DNA of 35,515 bases from Paracoccaceae bacterium (GCA_009773375.1 WRPH01000034.1:1-35515), one strand, 5' to 3'. Counted from the stretch's first letter, positions 14,055 to 23,200 are shown. Numbers and translations: made by a program. Notes: generated by a model from the sequence alone, not told the origin.

Positions 14055-15455
14055 ATGCACACAATCTGGCTGCCGGACCTGTCGGGCGATGAAGGGCCGA
14101 AATATCTGGCGCTGACCCGGCGTTTGCGCGAGGCGATCCGCACCGGGGTGTTGCCGCAGGGCGCCCAACTGCCGACGGTGCGCGATCTGGCTTATCGGCT
14201 GTCGGTGACGCCGGGCACGGTCAGCCGGGCCTATCAGATTGCAACGCAGGAGGGTTTGCTGGAGGCGACGGTGGGGCGCGGCACCTTTGTGGCGGCGGCG
14301 CGGCCTCGGTTGGGGCCAACGCAGGCGCTGTTCACTGATCGTGATCCGGGCGAGCAGGCGGGGCGGGTCGATCTGCGCTCGCCACAGTTGCCGGATGTGG
14401 GGCAGGCCACGATTTTTGCTGACAGTCTGCGACGGGTGGCGGCGCAGATCGGGCCGGAGTGGCTGGAATATACCCATCAGGCCGGTGAGGCACCGCTGCG
14501 GGCGGCGGTGGTTGGCTGGCTTTCGGGGCGGATTCTGGGGCCGGTCGGGGCAGATGACATCATGCTGACGCATGGCGGGCAAAGCGGCATCGGGCTGGTG
14601 TTCGATTGCTGTTTGCGCGGTGATCGGCCGGTGGTGCTGATCGAAGATCTGGCCTATCCGGGTTTTCGCTATGCGGCGCGGGCGGCGCGGGCGGAAGTGG
14701 TGGCGATCGAGCTGGACAGCGAAGGCATGCGACCGGACGCGCTGGAGGCGGCTTGCAAGCGCTACGGGCCGCAAGTGCTGTGTCTGACACCGGGGGCGCA
14801 GAACCCGACCACCGCGCGGATGAGCGAAGAGCGGCAAGCGCAGATTGTGGCGATTGCCCGACGCTATGATCTGCAAATCATTGAAGACGAATGCTATTCC
14901 TTCAGCGGCGCTGCGGTGCCGGGGTTGCGGGCGATGGCGCCGGAGCGGGTCTGGCACGCGGGTAGTCTGTCGAAATCGGTGTCTGCGGCGCTACGCTTTG
15001 GCTATGTGGTTTGCCCTTCCGGCATGGGGCCGACGGGGCGGTTGGCGGCGCAGCACAGCTTTTTCGCGCTGTCGCGGCCTTTGGCGGAAATGGTGCTGGA
15101 TTTGCTGCAGACGGGCGCTGCCGAAGATATTCGCCGCAAGGTGGAGGCAGAGTTTTCCGATCGGTTGCAGATGATAGTCCACCGGTTAGGGGCGTTTGAT
15201 CTGGCTTGGCAGCCGGGGATTCCGTTTGCCTGGCTGCGGCTGCCGCAGGGCTGGCGGGCCTACACGTTCACCCGGATGGCGGAAGAGCAGGGCGTGCTGG
15301 TGCGGGCGGCGGATCAATATGCGATGATCAATGGCCGCGCGCCGAATGCAGTGCGGCTGGCGATTGCGGGCAATATTCCGCGGCAACAGCTGGAGGCTGG
15401 CATTGCGGCCCTTGGCTATCTGCTGCCACGTCCGCCGCATGACATGGCCGTGTGA
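14055..15455 (+). CDS. MocR-type transcriptional regulator (GntR HTH fused to aminotransferase-like domain)
   Basis: The ATG at 14055 follows AGAGGA and gives 466 residues. Residues about 12-80 form a winged GntR helix-turn-helix (ALTRRLREAIRTGVLPQGAQ, then LPTVRDLAYRLSVTPGTVSR). The rest is a fold-type I aminotransferase domain that binds pyridoxal phosphate. The PLP lysine is Lys307 in HAGSLSKSVSAALRFGYV, and the cofactor Asp is in IEDECYSFSG. MocR proteins sense amino acids or vitamin B6 vitamers and regulate adjacent divergent genes. The neighbour here is the DUF1127 gene. No aminotransferase or pdx gene is adjacent, so the effector is unknown. A longer TTG-started reading (14013) is less likely because it would lie in the operator repeats. 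Confidence 0.9.
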   Translation: MHTIWLPDLSGDEGPKYLALTRRLREAIRTGVLPQGAQLPTVRDLAYRLSVTPGTVSRAYQIATQEGLLEATVGRGTFVAAARPRLGPTQALFTDRDPGEQAGRVDLRSPQLPDVGQATIFADSLRRVAAQIGPEWLEYTHQAGEAPLRAAVVGWLSGRILGPVGADDIMLTHGGQSGIGLVFDCCLRGDRPVVLIEDLAYPGFRYAARAARAEVVAIELDSEGMRPDALEAACKRYGPQVLCLTPGAQNPTTARMSEERQAQIVAIARRYDLQIIEDECYSFSGAAVPGLRAMAPERVWHAGSLSKSVSAALRFGYVVCPSGMGPTGRLAAQHSFFALSRPLAEMVLDLLQTGAAEDIRRKVEAEFSDRLQMIVHRLGAFDLAWQPGIPFAWLRLPQGWRAYTFTRMAEEQGVLVRAADQYAMINGRAPNAVRLAIAGNIPRQQLEAGIAALGYLLPRPPHDMAV

Positions 15456-15488
15456 TTGTATCGCTGCATTGGCGATTGTTCCGCTGCA
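15454..15488 (+). repeat. 20-base-period direct repeat after the MocR gene
   Basis: GATTGTATCGCTGCA (15454-15468) is followed 20 bases on by GATTGTTCCGCTGCA (15474-15488), with 13 of 15 bases identical. The first copy overlaps the regulator's stop codon. The two-turn spacing would suit a paired binding site upstream of the 85-residue gene. No regulator is assigned. Confidence 0.35.
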
Positions 15489-15599
15489 ACGCAGCCTGTG
15501 GCTTTCGTGACTCGGAGCGGCGGAATTCTGCACAAGCAGATTGACCGTTGGCGGATCTTTGCGCAGCATGACCTTAGAGCAGTATAGGAGAGACCCAAA

Positions 15600-15857
15600 A
15601 TGGGCGTCCAGACCACATTTCATGCGCCGCACGGCGGTGCCGATTTTCTTGGCTTTCGCAAATCGCGCAGCGGTTCCACCGAGATTGTTTATGACGACGG
15701 GCTGAAGCAGCGGCTGATCTGGCGGGTGGCCGGCGGCAGTGGCGATGAGGTTATCTCGGATGCATTGCAGGCGGCGATGGCGGCGCAGCGGGTGCTGCCA
15801 ACGCTGTATGAAGAGCTGAAAAAGCGTGCAATCGATATCGAGCGCGTCGAAAACTGA
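15600..15857 (+). CDS. Hypothetical protein, 85 residues
   Basis: The ATG is preceded by AGGAGA at a good distance. The product begins MGVQTTFHAPHGGADFLGFR and has a mixed alpha/beta look: a polar N-terminal half with STEIVYDDGLKQRLIWRVAG and a helical, charged C-terminal half ending LYEELKKRAIDIERVEN. No signal peptide, membrane segment, cysteine or recognised motif is visible. I do not recognise the family. It sits between the MocR gene and the polyamine-type transporter genes, 131 bases from the latter, so it may be its own unit. Codon usage resembles the neighbours, which supports a real gene. Confidence 0.65.
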   Translation: MGVQTTFHAPHGGADFLGFRKSRSGSTEIVYDDGLKQRLIWRVAGGSGDEVISDALQAAMAAQRVLPTLYEELKKRAIDIERVEN

Positions 15858-15988
15858 CCCGTTTTCCTTGAACTTCAAGCTGTTAGCGGCGAAGATAAGA
15901 ATTAGGCTTGCGCGGTCTTTGCGGATCGGCTTAATTTGATCAAAATATGCCGGAATGCGCCAACCAAGGTGCAACAGGGGGAATGAGG

Positions 15989-16873
15989 ATGCAATCCAGA
16001 GGAAAGGCACGCTTCAGGGGATCTGAGGCGGCCAACGGCTTGGCGATGATCAGCCCGACCGCGCTTTACGCCACGCTGTTGCTGGCGGCACCGTTGGTCA
16101 CGATCTTTCTGTATAGTTTCTGGACCGATGGCTATCTGACCATCGTTCATGAATTCACCCTGCAAAACTACATCGACGTGTGGTCGAACGAGGCGTTCCG
16201 TGCGGTGATGCTGCGGTCTTTGGGTGTATCACTGGCGGTAACGGCGGTGACGGTGCTGACCGCGTTTCCGGTGGCCTATTTCGTCAGCTTTCACGTTCAT
16301 CCGTCAAAAAAGTCGCTGTGGCTGTTTCTGATCACCATCCCGTTCTGGACCAGCTATCTGATCCGGGTGTTTCTGTGGAAGGTGATCTTGGGCTATAACG
16401 GCGTGGTGAACTCGGGCCTGATGGGCTTGGGCATTACCGATGAGCCGGTGACGTTCATCCTGTATAACGTCAACTCGGTGATCATCACGCTGGCCCATGC
16501 CTATGCGCCGTTTGCGATCCTGCCGATCTTTGTGGCGCTGGAAAAGATCGACCGGTCTTTCCTTGAGGCGGGCCGCGATCTGGGCGAAAGCCCGTTCATG
16601 ACATTTATTCGGGTGACGCTGCCGCTGGCGATGCCCGGAGTGATTTCGTCGGTGTTGATCGTGTTCATTCCGACGATTGGCGACTATGTGACGCCGCTGC
16701 TGGTCGGTGGGCCAGAGGGGCGGATGGTCGCCAACCTGATCGAACTTTCCTATAAAAAGCTGGATAATTACCCGATGGGGTCGGCGATTGCGATTTCGGC
16801 GATGGGGATCGTGGTGGCGGTGAGCCTGCTGTTCCTGTTCCTCAACCGGCGCTACCTGAAGGGGGGCAAATGA
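15989..16873 (+). CDS. ABC transporter permease, spermidine/putrescine type (PotB-like)
   Basis: This is an inner-membrane permease of a polyamine/opine/phosphonate-type importer. The ATG at 15989 is chosen because GGGGGA lies six bases upstream. An in-frame ATG at 15983 would touch that site. The 294 residues show six hydrophobic segments, starting with MISPTALYATLLLAAPLVTI. The EAA loop EAGRDLGESPFMTFIRVTLP followed by LAMPG contacts the ATPase. The segment FLITIPFWTSYLIRVFLWKVIL is typical of PotB relatives. It is the first gene of a tight B-C-A array, and it overlaps the next start by four bases. No periplasmic substrate-binding protein gene is adjacent, so the substrate cannot be fixed. 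Confidence 0.9.
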   Translation: MQSRGKARFRGSEAANGLAMISPTALYATLLLAAPLVTIFLYSFWTDGYLTIVHEFTLQNYIDVWSNEAFRAVMLRSLGVSLAVTAVTVLTAFPVAYFVSFHVHPSKKSLWLFLITIPFWTSYLIRVFLWKVILGYNGVVNSGLMGLGITDEPVTFILYNVNSVIITLAHAYAPFAILPIFVALEKIDRSFLEAGRDLGESPFMTFIRVTLPLAMPGVISSVLIVFIPTIGDYVTPLLVGGPEGRMVANLIELSYKKLDNYPMGSAIAISAMGIVVAVSLLFLFLNRRYLKGGK

Positions 16874-17679
16874 TGAAGGGTGGTTGGTTTCGCGTCTACA
16901 CGCTGGGCTATCTGATTTTCCTCTATGCTCCGATCCTACTGCTGCCGCTGTTTGCCTTCAACGATGCCACGGTGATTGCGTTTCCGCTTTCGGGGGCGAC
17001 GACAAAGTGGTTCGAAAAGCTGTGGCTGGAGCCAGAACTGCACCGGGCGCTGAAAAACTCGCTGATCATCGCGTCGTGTTCGGCGGTGCTGGCGACGACC
17101 TTGGGGATTTTCGCCTCGCGTGCGTCGACCCGCTACAGCTTTCCGGGCAAGGCCGGGATCATGGGCATGATCATGCTGCCGCTGGTGCTGCCGGAAATCA
17201 TTCTGGCGGTGGCCCTGTTGGCGGTGATGCTCGGGATCGGGCTGCCGCTGAGCATTTTCACGGTGATCCTGGGGCATGTGCTGGTTTGTACGCCGTTCTC
17301 GATTGCGATCCTGTCGGCGGCGTTCCAGTCTTTGGACAAATCGCTTGAAGAGGCGGCTTATGATCTGGGTGAAACCCCGATCTCGACCTTTCGGCTGATC
17401 ATTCTGCCACTGGTGATGCCGGGGATCATTTCATCGCTGCTGATCACCTTCACCATCAGCCTTGATGAATTCATCATGGCGTTCTTTCTGGCGGGCAATG
17501 AAAACACCCTGCCGGTCTATATTCTGGGCCAGTTCCGCTTTCCGCAGAACGTGCCGGTCATCATGGCGCTGGGGACCATTCTGGTGTGTCTGTCCATCGC
17601 GCTTCTCGCAACCGCTGAATATTTCCGCCGCCGTGGCATCGCCAAAACCGGTGGCAAGGATACTGGAGGCTTTCTGTGA
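16870..17679 (+). CDS. ABC transporter permease, spermidine/putrescine type (PotC-like)
   Basis: This is the second inner-membrane permease, pairing with the PotB-like subunit. The start ATG overlaps the previous stop (ATGA). The 269 residues hold about six membrane segments, beginning with YTLGYLIFLYAPILLLPLFA and the FNDATVIAFPLSG block typical of PotC. The EAA loop reads EEAAYDLGETPISTFRLIIL followed by PLVMPGI. The segment ITFTISLDEFIMAFFLAG is also characteristic of the family. It overlaps the ATPase gene by GTGA. The arrangement leaves no room for a binding-protein gene within the operon, so this must be supplied from elsewhere. Confidence 0.92.
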   Translation: MMKGGWFRVYTLGYLIFLYAPILLLPLFAFNDATVIAFPLSGATTKWFEKLWLEPELHRALKNSLIIASCSAVLATTLGIFASRASTRYSFPGKAGIMGMIMLPLVLPEIILAVALLAVMLGIGLPLSIFTVILGHVLVCTPFSIAILSAAFQSLDKSLEEAAYDLGETPISTFRLIILPLVMPGIISSLLITFTISLDEFIMAFFLAGNENTLPVYILGQFRFPQNVPVIMALGTILVCLSIALLATAEYFRRRGIAKTGGKDTGGFL

Positions 17680-18779
17680 CCCTCGCTGCCGACAAACCGA
17701 CGATGATCGAGTTCAAGGACGTTCATAAGTATTACGGCGATTACCACGCGCTGCGCGGGATCACGGCAACGATCAAGGCGGGGGAGTTTTTCTCACTGCT
17801 CGGGCCATCGGGGTGCGGCAAGACCACGCTGCTGCGCACCATCGCCGGGTTTGAGGGGATTTCCTCGGGTGCGGTGATGATCGACGGCAAGAACATGGAG
17901 GGGGTGCCAGCCAACGTGCGGCCGACCAACATGGTGTTTCAGTCTTATGCGATCTTTCCGCATCTTACCGTAGCCGAAAATGTCGGCTTTGGTCTGCGCA
18001 AAGATCCGCGGTCGAAGGCGGAAAAGGCGGCGGCGGTGGCCGAGGCATTAGAGATGGTCGGGCTGAAAGGCTATGGCGCGCGGGCGGCGCATGCGCTGTC
18101 AGGCGGGCAGCGGCAACGGGTGGCGCTGGCGCGGGCGCTGATCCTGAAGCCGAAGGTGCTGCTGTTGGACGAGCCGTTGTCGGCACTGGACAAGAAGATG
18201 CGCGAGCAGATGCAGGTGGAACTGATCAAGCTGCAACGGCAGGTCGGCATCACCTTCATTCTGGTGACGCATGATCAGGAAGAAGCGCTGGTGATGTCGG
18301 ACCGGATCGCGGTGATGTTTGAGGGTGAAATCGCGCAGCTGGCCGATCCGGAGACTTTGTACAGACGTCCGAATTCGCGCAAGGTTGCTGATTTCATTGG
18401 CACAATGAACTTCCTGCCGGCGCAGATCCTGTCGGAACACGGCGGCAAGGTCGAGGTTGACGCGCAGGGCTTTGGGCGGCTGACGCTGAACGCTGATCAG
18501 GTGTCGTCGGCACCGGGCGGCACTGGCGCGTCGATCGGCTTCCGGCCGGAAACCCTGACCATCCTGTTTGATGGCCAGACCGCAACCGACCGCGAAAGCA
18601 TGGCGACGGTGGAAGAGGTCGTTTATTACGGCGACATGACCTATTACGACATCAAACTGGATGGCACCACCGAGGCGATGCGGCTTTCTATGCGCAACGT
18701 CTTTGGTCGCCCTGTGCTGGATATTGGCACGCGGGCGCGGGTAGCGTGGGCTCCGGGGGCGTTGGTGCTGTTCCGCTGA
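17676..18779 (+). CDS. ABC transporter ATP-binding protein, spermidine/putrescine type (PotA-like)
   Basis: This is the cytosolic ATPase that drives the PotBC-like permeases. The GTG start overlaps the PotC-like stop. The 367 residues contain Walker A GPSGCGKTT, Q-loop VFQSYAIFPHLTV, signature LSGGQRQR, Walker B VLLLDEPLSALD and the H-loop VTHDQEEAL. A C-terminal TOBE domain follows (SIGFRPETLTI and TVEEVVYYGDMTYYDIKLDG), as in PotA. Substrate specificity is not decided by this subunit. Its stop codon overlaps the start of a capsule-type glycosyltransferase gene (TGATG), an unusual neighbour for a polyamine importer. Confidence 0.95.
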   Translation: MTLAADKPTMIEFKDVHKYYGDYHALRGITATIKAGEFFSLLGPSGCGKTTLLRTIAGFEGISSGAVMIDGKNMEGVPANVRPTNMVFQSYAIFPHLTVAENVGFGLRKDPRSKAEKAAAVAEALEMVGLKGYGARAAHALSGGQRQRVALARALILKPKVLLLDEPLSALDKKMREQMQVELIKLQRQVGITFILVTHDQEEALVMSDRIAVMFEGEIAQLADPETLYRRPNSRKVADFIGTMNFLPAQILSEHGGKVEVDAQGFGRLTLNADQVSSAPGGTGASIGFRPETLTILFDGQTATDRESMATVEEVVYYGDMTYYDIKLDGTTEAMRLSMRNVFGRPVLDIGTRARVAWAPGALVLFR

Positions 18780-19756
18780 TGCCAGATCGGCAAGCGCCGA
18801 CGCTGTTCTTTCATGCCCGCGCCAAGCTGGCGGTGTCGCTGGAAAAGCGGCACTTCAAGCTGCTGACAGCCTTTGCCGATCACGCAAGGGCGCGAGGTTG
18901 GGGGGTTGAGATTATTGCCGCGGACCCCGGCGCGCACGAACGCGCGGCGGCACACCCGCAGCATCTGCATGTGTTCATGGAAGATCGCGGTTTCTACGCG
19001 CACAATGTTTTCCATTGTGTGCCCAGTTACTTGCGCGGTTATTGGTTTTTCGACCAGATTGGCACCCGCAACAATTCATTGCAGCGGCTGGCTCCGTTCG
19101 ATGCCGAAGCCATGCCCAAACGGCGGGCAGAACGGTTTCTGGCCGAGCTGGCGCCGCAGTTTATCGAAGAGAACCGCAGCAAGTTCGATCAGATGCCGCG
19201 CGGGTCGGAGATGATCAAGCCGGGCTGCCTGGCGTTTTTCGCACAGGATTTCAAAACGCCAAAACATCACCGGCATTACCTGAGTGTGCCGCAAATGATC
19301 GAAGCCGCAATTGCTGCCAAGGGCGCGCGGGCGCTCTATATCAAACCGCATCCCAACCAGAGCCTGGAAGAGCTTGCGCATCTGTCCGGCTATCACGATC
19401 CGGCGCGCGGCGTGCATGTGGTGGCAGCGTCGATCCATGATCTGCTGGCAGCCTGTGATTGTGCGCTGACGCTGACCTCAGCGGTCGGATTTGAAGCTTT
19501 CTTGCACCGCAAGCCGGTGGTTCTGGGCGGGCAGACTGATTTCTGGCAGAATGCGATCACCCTGACCGATGCGGCGCAGATGCCTGCGGCGATTGCGGCG
19601 GCGACCGCGCGGGACTGGCCCTATGCGGGATTTCTGTATTGGTATCTGCGGCTTATGTGCGTTGAAGATGAAGTGAGCCAGCTGCCTCGGCTGTTGGAAT
19701 TGCTGCATCAGCGTGGCTACGATCTGGGTGATCTGAACCGGCGCGGGTATTTTTAA
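18779..19756 (+). CDS. Capsule polysaccharide synthesis protein, KpsS-like (PF05159 type)
   Basis: The ATG at 18779 overlaps the potA-like stop, giving 325 residues. The C-terminal half carries the GT-B nucleotide-sugar site pattern of the capsule Kdo-transferase family: YIKPHPNQSLEELAHLSGYH, then SIHDLLAACDCALTLTSAVG, then FEAFLHRKPVVLGGQTDFWQ. KpsS and KpsC place beta-linked Kdo on phosphatidylglycerol to start ABC-exported capsules. This protein is somewhat shorter than E. coli KpsS (about 390). No signal peptide is seen, so it is probably cytosolic and peripheral. It could act with kpsT, kpsE and kdsA at the start of the window. Family membership is fairly clear, but the exact acceptor is inferred. 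Confidence 0.75.
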   Translation: MPDRQAPTLFFHARAKLAVSLEKRHFKLLTAFADHARARGWGVEIIAADPGAHERAAAHPQHLHVFMEDRGFYAHNVFHCVPSYLRGYWFFDQIGTRNNSLQRLAPFDAEAMPKRRAERFLAELAPQFIEENRSKFDQMPRGSEMIKPGCLAFFAQDFKTPKHHRHYLSVPQMIEAAIAAKGARALYIKPHPNQSLEELAHLSGYHDPARGVHVVAASIHDLLAACDCALTLTSAVGFEAFLHRKPVVLGGQTDFWQNAITLTDAAQMPAAIAAATARDWPYAGFLYWYLRLMCVEDEVSQLPRLLELLHQRGYDLGDLNRRGYF

Positions 19757-19768
19757 GCGCCCGTATTT

Positions 19769-20383
19769 CTAGGAATCGGGTGGCAGCAGGCCCAGTCCGC
19801 GCAGATAGATGCCGATTCCGGTCTCAAGCAGGTCTTCGGGGGGAAATGGGCTTTTTGCCCCCGGTGCGCCACGCATGTAAAGTTCGACCACGCCATGGCT
19901 CATCGCCCAGATATGCGCCGAAACCATGCTGGCGGGCGGGCGCTTGGTGGCGGGCAGTTGTTGCGATAGCTTTTCGGCGGCTTTCTCCACCACGTCACGG
20001 GCTTTTTGCGCCACCTGTGCCAGATCGGGATGGGCTTGCAGGTTAAGCCCGGATTCAAACATCGCCATGTAATGGCCGGGGTATTTGCGGGCGAAGGCAA
20101 GATAGGCACGTCCTGTCGCCTCGAACGCAGCCAGTGCGGTGGGTTGACCATTGCCATAGGCAAACTCCATCAGCGCGGCGAAAATGTCATAGCCTTGGCG
20201 GGCAACCTCGGCGAGCAAGTCATCGCGCCCGGCAAAGTGGCGGTAGACGGCGGCGGGCGTGACATCTGCGGTCTTCGCGGCTTCGGACAGGGTAAAACCA
20301 GTGGGGCCCTGTTCGGCGATCAGCGCAAGCGCGGCTTCAACCAGCGCTTGCCGCAGATTGCCGTGATGGTAGCCGCGTTTCAC
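19769..20383 (-). CDS. TetR/AcrR family transcriptional regulator
   Basis: The 204-residue protein begins [20 protein letters not shown], the usual opening of the WHG-domain TetR group. Its helix-turn-helix lies at about residues 28-52 ([20 protein letters not shown]). The C-terminal ligand domain includes [16 protein letters not shown], which matches the WHG motif region. It starts with GTG overlapping the ppk2 stop codon (GTGA), so both come from one message. It could autoregulate together with ppk2 or act elsewhere. The nearby palindrome upstream of the fadL-like gene has TetR-operator symmetry, but a link is speculative. It converges with the capsule gene with only 12 bases between stops. 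Confidence 0.9.
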   Translation of the reverse strand: MKRGYHHGNLRQALVEAALALIAEQGPTGFTLSEAAKTADVTPAAVYRHFAGRDDLLAEVARQGYDIFAALMEFAYGNGQPTALAAFEATGRAYLAFARKYPGHYMAMFESGLNLQAHPDLAQVAQKARDVVEKAAEKLSQQLPATKRPPASMVSAHIWAMSHGVVELYMRGAPGAKSPFPPEDLLETGIGIYLRGLGLLPPDS

Positions 20384-21252
20384 GGCTTTGGCCGGATCTT
20401 GGGGCCGCCGCAGATCCTGTCATCTATCCTGCCGATGACTTTTTCATCTTTGCCTTTATAGTCAATGGATTGCAGGATTTTTTGCACAACACAAATCCGC
20501 GTGCGCAGCTTGTCATCCGACAGAACCACCGTCCAGGGCGCGTGCTTGAAATTGCTTTGATGCAGCGTTTCGTCAATGGCAGCAGAATAGGCATCCCATT
20601 TTGCCAGCCCGTCGATGTCAATCTGGCTGAGTTTCCATTGCTTGAGCGGGTCTTTTTCGCGATCGAGGAAGCGTTTGAGCTGCTCAGCTTGCCCCACCTC
20701 CAGCCAGAATTTCAGCAGGGTGATGCCTTCATCGACAATCATCCGTTCAAATTCAGGCAGTTGCCGGAAGAACTTCGCGCGCTGTTCGGGTTTGCAGAAG
20801 CCAAAGACATGCTCGACAATGCCGCGGTTATACCAGCTGCGGTCAAACAGGGTGATCTCGCCCGCAGCAGGCAACCAATCGACGTAGCGCTGGAAATACC
20901 ATTGTGCCGCCTCGCGCTCGGTCGGTTTTGGCAGCGCCGCAATGGTCGCAGAACGCGGATTCATGTTCATATGCAGCGCCGAAATCGCGCCGCCTTTGCC
21001 TGCGGCATCTCGGCCTTCGAACACCACGACGATGCGCTTGGCCGTGGCCTTTACATCCGCCTGCATTCGCGCAATCTGGATTTGCAGTGCCTCCATATGG
21101 GCGCCGTAATCCTTTTTCTTCATCTCTTCGCGGTAAGGGTAGTCTGGCCATAGAATCTCGTCTTTGCCTGCCTTTTCAATGGCGTGGCGGACGTTTGTCG
21201 GAGCGGTTTCGGTGAAATAGCGACTGATGGCGCCGTCGAATGGCAGATCCAT
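20380..21252 (-). CDS. ppk2: Polyphosphate kinase 2
   Basis: PPK2 enzymes move phosphate between inorganic polyphosphate and nucleoside di- or monophosphates in the cytosol. The 290 residues match single-domain members. Walker A is at 79-88 ([10 protein letters not shown], Lys86). The second key motif DRSWYNRG is at 137-144. [20 protein letters not shown] fits the usual spacing, and the lid region with arginines ([20 protein letters not shown]) follows. The length and the lid sequence suggest class I (diphosphate-using), but substrate preference needs assay. The gene ends in an overlap with a TetR regulator gene. A weak ribosome site (GGGGAAGTC) precedes the start. Confidence 0.93.
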   Translation of the reverse strand: MDLPFDGAISRYFTETAPTNVRHAIEKAGKDEILWPDYPYREEMKKKDYGAHMEALQIQIARMQADVKATAKRIVVVFEGRDAAGKGGAISALHMNMNPRSATIAALPKPTEREAAQWYFQRYVDWLPAAGEITLFDRSWYNRGIVEHVFGFCKPEQRAKFFRQLPEFERMIVDEGITLLKFWLEVGQAEQLKRFLDREKDPLKQWKLSQIDIDGLAKWDAYSAAIDETLHQSNFKHAPWTVVLSDDKLRTRICVVQKILQSIDYKGKDEKVIGRIDDRICGGPKIRPKP

Positions 21253-21307
21253 GACTTCCCCTTTGTTTCGGCAACTATGGCGATTTGGGCCGCGCCTGCA
21301 AAGCGCT

Positions 21308-22225
21308 TTAGCGACCCAGATCGTTCAGATCATAGGGGGTGCCCTGATAAATTTCGTTGATCCAGTTGCCGTAAAGCAGATGCGCGTGGCTGCGCCAGCG
21401 GTTTAGCGGCGGTTTGGCCGGATTATCATCGGGGTAGTAGTTGGCGGGGACGTTGATCGGCGTGCCTGCGGCAACGTCGCGGTCATATTCCTGCTTCAGC
21501 GTGTCGCTGTCATATTCGAAATGGTTGAAGATATAGAGCGCGCGGTGGGCGGCATCTTCGACCAGACAGGGGCCAACCTCGTCGCTCCCGATCAGGGTGC
21601 GCAGGCCGGGGGCTGTATCAATCTCGGCCTGTTTCATCTCGGTCCAGCGGCTGACCGGAATGATGAAATCGTCGGAAAACCCGCGCAAATAGGGCGAGGT
21701 CGGCGAGACGTTCTGATGGCGGAAACAGCCGAAGGCCTTGTGGTCGAGCATGTGTTTCTGCACGCCATGGAAATGATAGATCATCGCCATGCCACCCCAG
21801 CAGACACCGAAGGTGGAGAATACGTTAGTCTGCGTCCAATCCATCACTTCGCAAAGTTCATCCCAATAGGTGACCTCTTCGAATGGCAGATGTTCAATCG
21901 GCGCGCCGGTGATGATCAGACCGTCAAACTTTTCATCCTTCACCTCCTGGAACGGGCGGTAGAAGGTTTCCATGTGTTCGGCAGCAGTGTTTTTGGTCTG
22001 ATGTTCGCTCATCCGGATCAGTTGGAAGTCGATCTGCAATGGCGTGGCACCGATCAGCCGGGCGAACTGGTTTTCCGTCTGGATTTTCTTCGGCATCAGG
22101 TTCAGCAGGCCAATGCGCAGCGGACGGATTTCCTGCGCCATCGCCCGTTCGGGCGACATCACCATGACGCCCTCGTTCCGCAGAACGTCGAAGGCGGGCA
22201 GGGTGGTGGGCAGGGTGATCGGCAT
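21308..22225 (-). CDS. metA: Homoserine O-acetyltransferase (MetA family)
   Basis: The enzyme acylates L-homoserine in the first committed step of methionine synthesis. The ATG at 22225 follows AGGAGA and gives 305 residues. With this numbering the catalytic residues fall at Cys142 (GVCWGG), His235 and Glu237 (NHFEYD), exactly as in characterised MetA. Residue 111 is Glu ([11 protein letters not shown]). In published MetA work Glu111 marks acetyl-CoA use and Gly111 marks succinyl-CoA use, so the product is probably O-acetylhomoserine despite the usual label of succinyltransferase. It lies 25 bases after a P-loop ATPase gene on the same strand. That gap is too short for the SAM-II riboswitch seen before many alphaproteobacterial metA genes. 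Confidence 0.95.
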   Translation of the reverse strand: MPITLPTTLPAFDVLRNEGVMVMSPERAMAQEIRPLRIGLLNLMPKKIQTENQFARLIGATPLQIDFQLIRMSEHQTKNTAAEHMETFYRPFQEVKDEKFDGLIITGAPIEHLPFEEVTYWDELCEVMDWTQTNVFSTFGVCWGGMAMIYHFHGVQKHMLDHKAFGCFRHQNVSPTSPYLRGFSDDFIIPVSRWTEMKQAEIDTAPGLRTLIGSDEVGPCLVEDAAHRALYIFNHFEYDSDTLKQEYDRDVAAGTPINVPANYYPDDNPAKPPLNRWRSHAHLLYGNWINEIYQGTPYDLNDLGR

Positions 22226-22250
22226 GGGTTTCTCCTGACAAGCCCGTGAG

Positions 22251-23135
22251 TTAGGCGGTTGTGGTCGGATTTTCAAGCGGGCGGCGATCGAGCGCGCTTG
22301 CGATCAGATCATCGAAATCGGCGGGGGTTGCCACCTGCGCCACCTCTTCTGCGGTTACCGTGACGCCCCAGCGCGCCATCGCGGCATAGCGCGGCTGGCG
22401 GTGATCCAACAGGCGGGCATAGCCAAAGCGCAGGAAGGCATCGGGATCGACCTGATCGGCGGGCTTGGCTTCGCGGGTCAGGTATTCGGCCCAAAGTGCG
22501 GTGAGGAAATCGGGGCGGTAATACATCGGCTTGGGCGCGCGATCAAAGCGGCGGGCGAGTTCGGCCTTGTGGGCATCTGAACCTTTGATCCAGACCAGAA
22601 GCTGGCTGGAAGCCAGCGCCTGCATTACCGGATCGCTGGGGTTTTCGGCATCGACGACTTCGCAGATCGAACCTGAAGTGTCGCAGATAAAGTTATGATA
22701 TCCATATATACTTTCGGCGCGTTCGACGAATCGCGGCGTGTCCAGCATGGCGGCGATTTCGGCCTGCGCGTGCTGGCTCTGGCGGCGGCAGTATTCCTCA
22801 AACGCAATGCCACCGCGCGCAGAGTCGCCGGGTTTGCCAAGGTAGGTCGACAGCGGGGCAAGATTGTCAAAGGTGATGTTCGACGCGATATAGACCGAAT
22901 CAGTCATCAGCAATTCGCGCAGCAACGGCACTTTCATCGCCTCGCGCTTGAAGTTGTCGGCAATGAATTCGTTCATGTAACGGGTGCCGATGCGGTAATC
23001 CACCGAGTAGTGAAACCAGTCGCCGGCCTCGCGCAGCATGTTGGACAGATAGGTCTTACCCAAACCCGACATGCCGAACAGCAGCACGCGCTTTTGCGTG
23101 GCATCACGGAAATCTTTCCCGGACCTGTAGATCAT
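22251..23135 (-). CDS. P-loop ATPase of unknown function upstream of metA
   Basis: The 294-residue protein has a clear Walker A at 21-28 (GMSGLGKT) after a beta strand (KRVLLF), so it binds a nucleotide. It continues with kinase-like features ([20 protein letters not shown]), then [15 protein letters not shown], then [20 protein letters not shown]. The organisation recalls small nucleotide kinases or shikimate-kinase-like P-loop proteins, but I cannot name a substrate. No membrane segment or signal peptide is seen. It is 25 bases upstream of metA on the same strand, so the two are probably cotranscribed, hinting at a role near methionine synthesis. The family looks conserved in Rhodobacterales from memory, without a defined function. 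Confidence 0.75.
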   Translation of the reverse strand: MIYRSGKDFRDATQKRVLLFGMSGLGKTYLSNMLREAGDWFHYSVDYRIGTRYMNEFIADNFKREAMKVPLLRELLMTDSVYIASNITFDNLAPLSTYLGKPGDSARGGIAFEEYCRRQSQHAQAEIAAMLDTPRFVERAESIYGYHNFICDTSGSICEVVDAENPSDPVMQALASSQLLVWIKGSDAHKAELARRFDRAPKPMYYRPDFLTALWAEYLTREAKPADQVDPDAFLRFGYARLLDHRQPRYAAMARWGVTVTAEEVAQVATPADFDDLIASALDRRPLENPTTTA

Positions 23136-23200
23136 CGGCGGCTCCTTCGGCTGTCGTGGATGTTGTTACAGGGGGACGGCGGGCGGCGAAAGTGCAAATG

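Noticed and set aside
15935..15946. FnrL-like TTTGATCAAA before the PotB-like gene
   Set aside because: The half sites abut with no 4-base spacer, so it does not match the FNR consensus.
22226..22250. SAM-II riboswitch before metA
   Set aside because: Only 25 bases separate metA from the upstream gene, too few for the pseudoknot, and no matching sequence is seen.
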